Positions 1 to 6,010 of a stretch of 8,958 bases of DNA are shown one piece after another. Within the stretch, counting starts at the first letter, position 1. Each line of letters begins with the position of its first letter. The translations under genes and the position numbers were made by a program. The notes under the pieces were generated by a model. That model worked only from the letters and a program-made list of their open reading frames with translations, had not been told where the DNA came from and did no database searches. Source of the DNA: Cyanobacteria bacterium UBA8156 (GTDB taxonomy: Bacteria > Cyanobacteriota > Cyanobacteriia > Pseudanabaenales > Pseudanabaenaceae); the NCBI GenBank assembly GCA_003456125.1, contig DMPD01000023.1:1-8958 (forward strand), given 5' to 3'.

Positions 1-1
1 G

Positions 2-2302
2 AAGCCGGTGCATCGGCGCATTTTGTACGCCATGCTGGAACTGGGGTTGCGACCCGATCGCCCCTACCGCAAGTGTGCGCGGGTGGTGGGTGATGTGTTG
101 GGGAAATACCACCCCCACGGCGACAAGGCGGTTTACGATGCCCTGGTGCGGTTGGTGCAGGACTTTTCCTGTCGGTATCCCCTCATCGATGGCCACGGCA
201 ACTTTGGTTCGATCGACGACGATCCGGCGGCGGCCATGCGCTACACCGAGTGCCGGCTGGCGGCGATCGCCCACGAAGGGTTGTTGCCGGAGTTGGGGGA
301 GCACACGGTCGATTTTGGCGACAACTTTGATGGATCGCAACGGGAACCGCTGGTATTGCCGGCGCGGTTGCCGTTTTTGTTGTTGGATGGGGCCACCGGC
401 ATTGCCGTGGGCATGGCCACCAACATTCCGCCCCACAACCTCGGAGAAGTGGTAGAGGCGGCGATCGCCCTGATTGACCGCCCGGAACTGGAGAGCGCCG
501 AATTGCAGCAATGGGTCTTGGGACCGGATTTTCCCACCGGCGGCCTGTTGTTGGACGACGGCAGCTTTGCGGAGACCTACCGAACCGGCCGGGGCAGTTT
601 CACCCTGCGGGGGGTCACCCACCTCGAAACCCTGGGCCAAGGGAAGCGATCGCGCCCGGCCATTGTGGTGACGGAACTGCCGTTTCAGGTGAACAAGGCG
701 GCCTGGATTGCTCGGATCGCCGAACTGGTGGAAAAAGGCAAATTGGAGGGCATCGCCGACCTGCGGGACGAAAGCGATCGCACGGGGATGCGGGTGGTGA
801 TCGAGTTGCGGCGGGACGTGGTACCGGAAACGTTGTTGCCGCAGCTTTATCAACACACCCCGTTGCAAGAAAATTTCAGTGCCGTGTTTTTGGCGTTGGT
901 GGGGGCCCAACCCAAGCAGCTGAGTTTGCGGGAACTGCTGCAGGAATTTCTGCAATTTCGGGAAGCCACCCTCACCCGTCAGTACGGCCATCAACGGCAA
1001 ACGGTGGGCGATCGCCTGGCGTTGGTGGCCGGTCTGCAAACCGTCTTGGCCGACATCCCTGGGGTGATGGCCCTCTTGGCCCAGTCTGCCAACAACACGA
1101 TCGCCAAACAACGGCTGCAAGAGGTGTACGGCTTGAATGCGGCCCAGAGCGAAGCGGTGTTGGCCATGCCCCTGCGGCGCTTGACGGCCCTCGAGCAACA
1201 GGAACTGGCCCAGGAACGGGAGAGCCTCACCCAGCAGCAACAACACCTCGACAAATTGTTGGGCGATCGCCGCGAGTTGCTGAAAGCCTTGAAAAAAGAA
1301 CTGCGATCGCTCAGAAAACAATTTGGCGACGAGCGCCGTACCCGGATCGTGCCGGCCACCGTTGCGGCTCCCCCGCCTCCGGCCACCGTAGTCGGTTTGC
1401 CCACGGTGGTGCATTGGTTGCACAAAGGTTACGTGAAGCGCCTCGACGGCCAGGACGCGGCCCCCGGCCTCACCCCCGACGATGGCACCGTCGCCACCAT
1501 TGCCACCCAGAGCGATCGCTCCCTGTGGGTGTTTTGCGATACCGGTCGGGTGTTTGGGGTATCGGTGGCGGGCTTACCGGTCGGCAAACGCAGTCGCGGC
1601 ACCCCTTTGGTGGCCTTGTTGCCCGATGGAGCCGGGCAGCCGGTAGCCCTGTGGCCTTGCGACCCCACCTTGCCCCTGGTGGGGGTGAGTCGGGGGGGAC
1701 GGGCCAAACGGATCGATGGGGCGGAATTCGGCAAATTGACGGCCCGGGGCAACACTGCTATGGGTTTGGATGAAGGCGATCGCCTGGTGTGGGTGGGGGT
1801 GTGGCCCGAAGCGGCCGCCGGTTTGATTGGCACCACGACGGGGCGGGTCCTGCGGTTACCCGGTACCGACATTGGTTTGGCGGGGCGCACAGCCAAAGGC
1901 GATCGCCTGTTGCGGTTGCGGGGAGAAGAGGCGATCGCCGCCGTCGCGACCATTGAACAGGCCACCGAGATGGTTTTGGTAACGGTACAGGGTTACCTCA
2001 AACGCATGGGCATCGGTGAAGTACGGTTGGCTCCCCGCGGCAGTTTGGGCACCCAAGCCATCCGACTCAAAACCGGCGATGCCCTGCTGTCCATCCACCC
2101 GATCGCGACGACGGCCCAAACCCTGGGGATCTGGATAGGCGATCGGCTGCAACGGCGCACCTTAGCCATACCCGTGGCCGCGCTAACCCGACAAACCGGC
2201 AGCGGCGAGCACCTGAGTGAACTCATCCCCGCCGACCTCAAAGCGGGGGAAACGGTGTGGGGTGCCCACCTGTACAGAGAGTTGGAGCAGACCAAAAAAT
2301 GA
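2..2302 (+). CDS. Type II DNA topoisomerase subunit A (GyrA/ParC family), 5'-truncated by window edge
   Basis: This is the DNA-cleaving A subunit of a bacterial type II topoisomerase, which passes duplexes through a transient double-strand break with a GyrB/ParE partner not present here. Counting from the Val codon at position 8, the breakage-reunion domain runs to about residue 440: HRRILYAM at the edge, [10 protein letters not shown] at 35-44, and the catalytic tyrosine in AAMRYTE at residue 79 (codon 242-244). A coiled-coil stretch lies near 395-440, a Pro-rich linker (APPPP) near 455, and a beta-pinwheel C-terminal domain follows to 764. Spacing from VHRR to the catalytic Tyr equals that of E. 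coli GyrA (Val44 to Tyr122), so only about 40 residues are missing upstream. Two oddities are Lys where GyrA has Ser83, and no QRRGGKG-like GyrA box at the start of the C-terminal domain. The missing box favours the ParC-like second A subunit that cyanobacteria carry. The family is certain; gyrase versus topoisomerase IV is not. Confidence 0.95.
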   Translation, partial: KPVHRRILYAMLELGLRPDRPYRKCARVVGDVLGKYHPHGDKAVYDALVRLVQDFSCRYPLIDGHGNFGSIDDDPAAAMRYTECRLAAIAHEGLLPELGEHTVDFGDNFDGSQREPLVLPARLPFLLLDGATGIAVGMATNIPPHNLGEVVEAAIALIDRPELESAELQQWVLGPDFPTGGLLLDDGSFAETYRTGRGSFTLRGVTHLETLGQGKRSRPAIVVTELPFQVNKAAWIARIAELVEKGKLEGIADLRDESDRTGMRVVIELRRDVVPETLLPQLYQHTPLQENFSAVFLALVGAQPKQLSLRELLQEFLQFREATLTRQYGHQRQTVGDRLALVAGLQTVLADIPGVMALLAQSANNTIAKQRLQEVYGLNAAQSEAVLAMPLRRLTALEQQELAQERESLTQQQQHLDKLLGDRRELLKALKKELRSLRKQFGDERRTRIVPATVAAPPPPATVVGLPTVVHWLHKGYVKRLDGQDAAPGLTPDDGTVATIATQSDRSLWVFCDTGRVFGVSVAGLPVGKRSRGTPLVALLPDGAGQPVALWPCDPTLPLVGVSRGGRAKRIDGAEFGKLTARGNTAMGLDEGDRLVWVGVWPEAAAGLIGTTTGRVLRLPGTDIGLAGRTAKGDRLLRLRGEEAIAAVATIEQATEMVLVTVQGYLKRMGIGEVRLAPRGSLGTQAIRLKTGDALLSIHPIATTAQTLGIWIGDRLQRRTLAIPVAALTRQTGSGEHLSELIPADLKAGETVWGAHLYRELEQTKK

Positions 2303-2829
2303 CCCCTTCCCTCACCATTCGGATGATGCAGCCGGGCGATCTCCCGGTCGTCCTTGCCATTCAAGCCGCCTGTTACACCGAAATCCCGCCCGAAACCGCC
2401 GCCTCCATCCAGTGCAAGCAAAGCGCTAGTCCAACCACCTGCTTTGTCGCTTGGCACCACGGCGAAGTAGTGGGTTACCTCTTGGCGTTGCCGTGGCAAT
2501 TGGCCCAGCCGCCGGCCCTGAATGCGGAAATTGCCCATCTGCCCGTGGCTCCCGACTGCCTTTACCTCCACGATCTGGCGGTCTCTCCCCAGGCCCGCAA
2601 TCAGGGGGTCGGTCGCGCCCTGATCGACACCTTTTTTGAGTGCCTGCGGCAGTCCGGACTGCCGCAGGCCAGTTTGGTGGCCGTGCAAAATGCCGCCCCC
2701 TATTGGCAACGTTTTGGTTTTCGCCGCGTCGATCCCTCTCCTTCCCTGCAAAGCCAACTGGCGACCTACAGCCCACGTGCCCAGTACATGATCTGGTTGC
2801 CAGAGCCGCCTTTGACCGGGGAATCCTAA
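2299..2829 (+). CDS. GNAT-family N-acetyltransferase
   Basis: The product is a 176-residue single-domain GNAT protein, which would transfer an acetyl group from acetyl-CoA to an amine; the substrate is unknown. The fold signature is clear: beta4 plus motif A reads [21 protein letters not shown] at about residues 88-107, with the acetyl-CoA pyrophosphate-binding R-x-x-G-x-G loop at 100-105. A C-terminal [10 protein letters not shown] segment at about 135-144 is typical of motif B. The ATG at 2299 overlaps the topoisomerase stop as ATGA and has a GGAG at 2284-2287, so I prefer it over an in-frame GTG at 2257. The overlap suggests translational coupling to the topoisomerase gene. The gene contains a perfect 28-bp palindrome (2642-2669), and its stop overlaps the stop of the gene on the opposite strand. 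A protein or small-molecule substrate is equally possible. Confidence 0.9.
   Translation: MTPSLTIRMMQPGDLPVVLAIQAACYTEIPPETAASIQCKQSASPTTCFVAWHHGEVVGYLLALPWQLAQPPALNAEIAHLPVAPDCLYLHDLAVSPQARNQGVGRALIDTFFECLRQSGLPQASLVAVQNAAPYWQRFGFRRVDPSPSLQSQLATYSPRAQYMIWLPEPPLTGES
2642..2669. repeat. Perfect 28-bp palindrome inside the GNAT gene
   Basis: Each arm is 14 nt (GCCTGCGGCAGTCC followed directly by its reverse complement), with no mismatch and no spacer. Pairing breaks at the next base on each side. In the gene frame it encodes the segment around [10 protein letters not shown], following motif A. No T-tract follows, so it does not look like an intrinsic terminator. It could be a small inserted palindromic element, a protein-binding site, or chance. 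Confidence 0.95.
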
Positions 2830-3737
2830 CCGCCGGCTCCTACCCGGGCGATCGCCTGCCAGCCCGGGCCTTGGGCTTGGTCGTGACGGAAAATTTCCCA
2901 GAGGATGCGGGCCGAGTCGGCCAGGCGGGGGCCCGGGCGATTGAAGTAGGCGTTGCCGTCGGTGGCGTACACCCGGCCCGTTTGCACCGCCTGGAGGGAT
3001 TCCCACATGGGGTCAGTCAAAGCGGTTTGGGCCTCGGCGATGGTGCGGTTCAAATCAAAGCCGCAGGGCATGAACACCACCACATCCGGATCGGCCGCTG
3101 CCAATTCCGCCCAAGAGAGCCAGGGGGAATGTTTCCCATCCACGCCCAACACGGGGATGCCGCCAGCCCGGCGCACCAGCTCCGGCACCCAATTGCCGGC
3201 GGCCATCAGCGGTGCAATCCATTCGATGCAGGCCACCGTGGGCTGCGGATCGGCAGACGGCAAATTTTGGACTTGTTGGCGCAACCCGGCCACAATCTCC
3301 TGGGGGTCTCGGCCAAAGACTGCGCCCACCCGTTCAATGTCGGCCCAAACTTCGGTCAAAACCGTGGGTTGCAAAGAAATGACTTGGGGGGAGGGAGAGC
3401 CCCAATCGGCGATCGCCGCTTCCACATCCCCCAAACTCACCGCACACACTTCGCACTGGGCTTGGGTCAGGATGTGGGTGGGCCGCAGGTTTTGGAGGGT
3501 TTCCGTCTCCAGGCGGTAAACGCTGAGGGCCCCCACCAACAGATCTTCGACCCGGTGATGGATGGTTAGGCTATCGCCGTGGGGGTCAAACTTGGGGGCG
3601 GTACACACCGGCAGGGACTCCACCCCGGACGGAAAATCGCACTCGTGGGAACGACCCACCAAATAGGGCTGCAACCCCAACACCGCCAAGATTTCGGTAG
3701 CGCTGGGCAACAACGACACAATGCGGGGGGTATTCAT
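2826..3737 (-). CDS. BtuF-like cobalamin-binding protein (ABC substrate-binding fold, no signal peptide)
   Basis: The protein has 303 residues and resembles the COG0614 cobalamin-binding proteins related to BtuF, the B12 receptor of the BtuCD importer. Recognisable family blocks are RIVSLLPSATEI (5-16), VGRSHECDFP (27-36), TQAQCEVCAV (91-100), IEWIAPLMAAGNWVPELV (171-188), and AYFNRPGPRL near 263-272. The N-terminus starts straight at the first beta strand, with no signal peptide, lipobox or membrane helix. As read, the product would stay in the cytoplasm, unlike classical BtuF. No permease or ATPase gene lies nearby. I chose the ATG at 3737-3735, which overlaps the upstream response-regulator stop as TGATG and sits 5 nt after GGAG; a GTG one codon earlier is the alternative. 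The stop TAG (2828-2826) overlaps the GNAT stop in convergent orientation. Cobalamin as ligand is inferred from family; another corrinoid, haem or metal chelate is possible. Confidence 0.85.
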   Translation of the reverse strand: MNTPRIVSLLPSATEILAVLGLQPYLVGRSHECDFPSGVESLPVCTAPKFDPHGDSLTIHHRVEDLLVGALSVYRLETETLQNLRPTHILTQAQCEVCAVSLGDVEAAIADWGSPSPQVISLQPTVLTEVWADIERVGAVFGRDPQEIVAGLRQQVQNLPSADPQPTVACIEWIAPLMAAGNWVPELVRRAGGIPVLGVDGKHSPWLSWAELAAADPDVVVFMPCGFDLNRTIAEAQTALTDPMWESLQAVQTGRVYATDGNAYFNRPGPRLADSARILWEIFRHDQAQGPGWQAIARVGAGG

Positions 3738-4450
3738 CACGTCTCCAGGCGATCGGGGTCTACCAAACCGTGTTGCAGGGCATAGCGCACCAACTCGGTG
3801 CGGCTGTTGGTGCCGGTTTTGCTAAACAAACGGCTGACGTATTTTTCCACGTTGCGGATGGTGGTGCCCAGCCGCTTGGCAATTTCTTTGTTCATCAACC
3901 CTTCCACCACCAAGGTCAAAACGCTTTGCTCCCGGGGGGTAAATTCCAGTTGGATGGGGGGCGGCGTCACCACCAACCCGCTTTTGGGTTTCCCCGTGTT
4001 CTGCTCCAGCAAGTGTTTGATTTCGCTGAGGCGGCTGGCCAAATCGTCGATCGCCGGTTGTTCGGGGGTCACCCGTCGCCGTGCCAACAAATTCCGCACG
4101 ATCGCCACCAATTCGTCCGGGTCAAAAGGCTTGGCGAGGTAGGCATCCACCCCCGTTTGATAGCCGACAATGCGATCGCCCGTCATCCCCCGGGCCGTCA
4201 AAAACACCGTCGGGATCGCCGCAAACCGTTCGTCGCCCCGGATTTGCTGCAAAAACTCCAACCCGTTCACCTGGGGCATCATGATGTCCGACACAATCAA
4301 ATCGGGACGCGATCGCTCCAGATGTTGCCACCCTTCCCGGGCATTGGCCGCCTCCGTCACCCGCCAGCCGTGGTCTTCGAGGTAGGCCCGCACGGCTGTC
4401 CGCAACCCCGGTTCATCGTCCACCAACAAAATCGAGCCGGTTTCTTCCAT
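3737..4450 (-). CDS. rre1: NarL/FixJ-type response regulator, Rre1/Ycf29-like
   Basis: This 237-residue two-component response regulator has an N-terminal receiver (about 6-122) and a C-terminal LuxR/NarL helix-turn-helix (about 170-235). In the receiver, Asp11 and Asp12 form the acidic pocket, Asp55 in SDIMMP is the phosphoacceptor, Thr85 the switch residue and Lys107 the conserved lysine. The LTARGMTGDR and AKPFDPDELVAIV blocks and the DNA-binding block LMNKEIAKRLGTTIRNVEKYVSRLFSK match, from memory, cyanobacterial Rre1 (Ycf29), which works with Hik34/Hik2 in heat, salt and redox responses. The linker (125-168) is variable. The start ATG at 4450 is preceded by AGAGGTGA with 11 nt spacing. 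The gene is first in a two-gene unit and its TGA overlaps the next start (TGATG), so the downstream cobalamin-binding protein should be co-expressed. Response regulator is certain; the Rre1 assignment is probable and would be settled by a tree. No cognate kinase is in the window. Confidence 0.93.
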   Translation of the reverse strand: MEETGSILLVDDEPGLRTAVRAYLEDHGWRVTEAANAREGWQHLERSRPDLIVSDIMMPQVNGLEFLQQIRGDERFAAIPTVFLTARGMTGDRIVGYQTGVDAYLAKPFDPDELVAIVRNLLARRRVTPEQPAIDDLASRLSEIKHLLEQNTGKPKSGLVVTPPPIQLEFTPREQSVLTLVVEGLMNKEIAKRLGTTIRNVEKYVSRLFSKTGTNSRTELVRYALQHGLVDPDRLET

Positions 4451-4461
4451 GAAATCAAGGT

Positions 4462-4467
4462 CACCTC
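4462..4467 (-). promoter_or_regulatory. Ribosome binding site of the response regulator gene
   Basis: On the minus strand GAGGTG (within AGAGGTGA) lies 11 nt before the ATG at 4450. It is one of the few recognisable Shine-Dalgarno sequences in this window and supports that start. A weak TAGTATAGA A/T-rich stretch just upstream (minus strand, about 4466-4474) could be part of a promoter, but I see no convincing -35 partner. Confidence 0.5.
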
Positions 4468-4526
4468 TATACTATTTGCTCAACAGCCAGCCATCTTACG
4501 GCGCCGCCGGTATGGGTGAGAGCCAT

Positions 4527-4574
4527 GGACAGGGGCGTTGCCCCTATGACGGACGGGGGCGATGTCCCTACGAC
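4527..4574. repeat. Two tandem 24-bp hairpin repeats
   Basis: Units at 4527-4550 and 4551-4574 match at 20 of 24 positions; both begin GGAC and end GAC. Each folds into a short hairpin. In the first, AGGGGC pairs with GCCCCT around a GTT loop (4531-4545). In the second, GGGGGC pairs with GTCCCT around GAT, using G-U pairs in RNA. They lie in the 142-bp gap just downstream of the small membrane-protein gene and upstream of the response-regulator gene, both on the minus strand. No run of T follows, so terminator function is unproven. A family of small dispersed cyanobacterial repeats is the alternative. Confidence 0.8.
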
Positions 4575-4592
4575 CCCTTTTGCGAGGTGCCC

Positions 4593-4760
4593 TCAAATCG
4601 CTAGGTACAACCCCAAGCCCAAAACCCCCAACCCGCAAGCCATCGCCGTAGATAGCACCAACACCTTGGTATCGGCCCGGTAAAACCGTTCGGGCAACGA
4701 AGCCGCCAGCGTCAGCAGCGACACAATCGCCAAAACGGCCACAAAAGCGGTACGGTTCAT
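4593..4760 (-). CDS. Small two-helix membrane protein of unknown function
   Basis: The reading frame gives a 55-residue protein starting MNRTAFVAVLAIVSLL. Two hydrophobic segments, about 4-20 and 31-53, flank a short polar loop containing SLPERFYRADTK, so a hairpin membrane protein is likely. The helices contain small residues (TAMACGLGVLGLG), which would allow close packing. I chose the ATG at 4760; an in-frame TTG at 4826 would add a basic 22-residue extension but lies only 5 bp from the ATG of the divergent carbonic anhydrase gene. No strong Shine-Dalgarno sequence precedes either start. The gene reads divergently from the carbonic anhydrase gene (71 bp between starts) and in the same direction as the response regulator, with hairpin repeats between. 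Many cyanobacterial photosystem and thylakoid proteins are this small, but I do not recognise this one and assign no function. A spurious frame cannot be wholly excluded. Confidence 0.6.
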   Translation of the reverse strand: MNRTAFVAVLAIVSLLTLAASLPERFYRADTKVLVLSTAMACGLGVLGLGLYLAI

Positions 4761-4831
4761 GGGAACATACAACGCATTCCCTCGATTGTAGGGGCTTCCC
4801 CGGCGGGGTTTCCGTTTCGTAGCCAAATTTC
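4761..4831. promoter_or_regulatory. 71-bp divergent intergenic region
   Basis: This gap separates the divergent starts of the small membrane-protein gene and the carbonic anhydrase gene, so it should hold at least part of both control regions. I find no clear -35/-10 pair and no Shine-Dalgarno sequence close to the carbonic anhydrase ATG. It contains a G/C block at about 4788-4812, with GTAGGGGC followed by CCCCGGCGGGG, which can form alternative short hairpins. That block resembles a degenerate relative of the repeats at 4527-4574. If the transcription start is upstream of it, the block would lie in the 5' leader of the carbonic anhydrase mRNA. Confidence 0.4.
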
Positions 4832-5554
4832 ATGTACCAAGAGCTGATCGAAGGATTGCGGGACTTTCGTACCCGCTACTTTTGCACCCACACCGATTTG
4901 TTTGAGCAGTTGGCCCACGGGCAAAAGCCGGGGGTGTTGTTCATTACCTGCTCCGATTCCCGAATTGACCCCAATTTGATGTTTCAGGCGGAATTGGGGG
5001 AATTGTTTGTGATTCGCAACGCCGGCAACATTATTCCCCCCTACGGCGCGGCCAACGGCGGCGAAGGGGCCACCATCGAATATGCCCTGCGGGCCCTCAA
5101 CATCCAAGATGTCATCGTTTGCGGCCACTCCCACTGCGGCGCGATGAAAGGTCTCCTCAAACTCGATCGCCTGGAGCACGAAATGCCCTTGGTGTACGAA
5201 TGGTTGCAACACACCCAGGCCACCCGCCGCTATTTGCTCGATCGCTACGGCGATCGCCACGATGAAGAGATGGTCGAAATTGCGGTACAGGAAAACGTGC
5301 TGACCCAATTGGAAAACCTGCGCACCTACCCCGAAGTGCAGTCCCGTCTCCGCCAAGGCAAACTGAACCTCTACGGCTGGGTGTTTGCGATCGAAACCGG
5401 CTTGGTGTCGGCCTACGACCCCACCCAACGGCAGTTTTTGCCCATCGATCATACGGCGATCGCCTGCCCCATGGCCACCCGTCCCCAGCCGGCCCCCTGG
5501 CTGACCGCCGACCAACAAGAACGCATCTACCGCGGCCGGAATGGGGTAGGATAG
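4832..5554 (+). CDS. ccaA: Beta-carbonic anhydrase, CcaA/IcfA-like (beta-carboxysomal)
   Basis: The enzyme interconverts CO2 and bicarbonate; in beta-cyanobacteria CcaA sits in the carboxysome lumen and supplies CO2 to Rubisco. The 240-residue product has the full active site: zinc ligands Cys40, His99 and Cys102, and the Asp42/Arg44 dyad in CSDSR. The long blocks VIRNAGNIIPPYGAANGGEGA (60-80) and VCGHSHCGAMKGLLKLDRL (96-114) agree with my memory of Synechocystis CcaA (slr1347), as does the C-terminal ERIYRG (230-235). The catalytic domain is followed by a linker clearly shorter than in the 274-residue Synechocystis protein, but the terminal peptide is kept. The first ATG of the frame is used; no clear Shine-Dalgarno precedes it. 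Transcription is away from the small membrane-protein gene, and 24 bp separate it from the next gene downstream. The beta class is certain; carboxysomal identity is likely, from the tail and overall similarity. Confidence 0.95.
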   Translation: MYQELIEGLRDFRTRYFCTHTDLFEQLAHGQKPGVLFITCSDSRIDPNLMFQAELGELFVIRNAGNIIPPYGAANGGEGATIEYALRALNIQDVIVCGHSHCGAMKGLLKLDRLEHEMPLVYEWLQHTQATRRYLLDRYGDRHDEEMVEIAVQENVLTQLENLRTYPEVQSRLRQGKLNLYGWVFAIETGLVSAYDPTQRQFLPIDHTAIACPMATRPQPAPWLTADQQERIYRGRNGVG

Positions 5555-5578
5555 ATAAAGTTTTGTAAGCGCCAACCC

Positions 5579-5914
5579 ATGAGCCAAAATCCGCAACAGA
5601 ACGCGAACCGGAATGATGAGGTGGTAAAGGCGTTTTTCCTTGGTCGAGCGGTGGTAGAGACCGCCTTGGAAGGACTCGAATCTGCGTTCACCGATTTCCT
5701 GAGCACCCTGGGCCAGTTGGATGCCGAGCGCCAACAGAAAATGCGGGAATTTGCGGAGCGGGTGGTCGCCAAAGCGGAACAAGCCCGCGGTCAAGCTGCC
5801 CAAGAAGCCGCCACGGCCGAAAAACTGGATTTGCAAGCCACCATCGACAACCTGCGGGCCGAAATCGCTTACCTGCGCACGGAATTGCAACTCTACCGCG
5901 ATCGCCAAGGGTAG
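5579..5914 (+). CDS. Conserved-looking coiled-coil protein of unknown function
   Basis: This 111-residue soluble protein has no signal peptide or membrane helix. After a polar N-terminus (1-13), residues 14-46 form an amphipathic section (VVKAFFLGRAVVETALEGL). Residues 47-75 are highly charged (LDAERQQKMREFAERVVAKAE), and 80-108 have a heptad-like pattern (LDLQATIDNLRAEIAYLRTEL) expected to form a coiled coil. The AFFLGRA...LD.E.QQ..REF pattern recalls a small family of cyanobacterial proteins of unknown function (possibly DUF6825), which I cannot confirm. No catalytic motif is visible. The gene lies 24 bp after the carbonic anhydrase gene and is followed within 9 bp by the open frame of the kinase-like gene, so the three may be co-transcribed. 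A single TAG (5912-5914) separates it from that downstream frame, which is in the same register. The start ATG has no obvious Shine-Dalgarno sequence. Confidence 0.8.
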   Translation: MSQNPQQNANRNDEVVKAFFLGRAVVETALEGLESAFTDFLSTLGQLDAERQQKMREFAERVVAKAEQARGQAAQEAATAEKLDLQATIDNLRAEIAYLRTELQLYRDRQG

Positions 5915-5946
5915 GTTCCGCCTGTGTCTCTTGCCATCCCACCGGC

Positions 5947-6006
5947 CCGTAACCCAGAAAGCCGTAACTCAGAAAGCCGTAATCTAGAAAGCCATGACTC
6001 AGGGGA
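5947..6006. repeat. 15-bp tandem repeat, three good copies plus one degenerate
   Basis: Units start at 5947, 5962 and 5977 with consensus CCGTAAYYYAGAAAG; a degenerate fourth copy (CCATGACTCAGGGGA) occupies 5992-6006. The period is a multiple of three. In the kinase frame it would read as repeated RN-x-ES pentapeptides if translation began at the GTG at 5924. It lies between the stop of the coiled-coil gene and the preferred start at 6011. Slippage-generated filler or a leader with a regulatory role are both possible. Confidence 0.9.
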
Positions 6007-6010
6007 TATT

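Noticed and set aside
511..1773. A 420-codon open frame in another register of the topoisomerase gene
   Set aside because: It lies wholly inside a certain gene, is rich in Gly/Arg/Pro/His typical of off-frame reading of G+C-rich DNA, and shows no domain.
2642..2669. Intrinsic terminator
   Set aside because: It is mid-gene and not followed by a T-run on either strand.
1993..3006. A 337-codon open frame on the minus strand across the topoisomerase-GNAT junction
   Set aside because: It is antisense to two well-supported genes and overlaps a third in a different frame; composition is that of a shadow frame.
2640..3569. A 309-codon plus-strand open frame opposite the cobalamin-binding gene
   Set aside because: It starts inside the GNAT gene in another frame and mirrors the codon periodicity of the minus-strand gene.
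4757..4826. Longer 77-residue version of the small membrane protein from a TTG start
   Set aside because: The added N-terminus is basic low-complexity sequence reaching to within 5 bp of the divergent gene's ATG; the internal ATG gives a cleaner membrane protein.
4757..5908. A 383-codon minus-strand open frame opposite the carbonic anhydrase and coiled-coil genes
   Set aside because: The opposite strand codes an enzyme with a complete active site; the antisense product shows no recognisable family.
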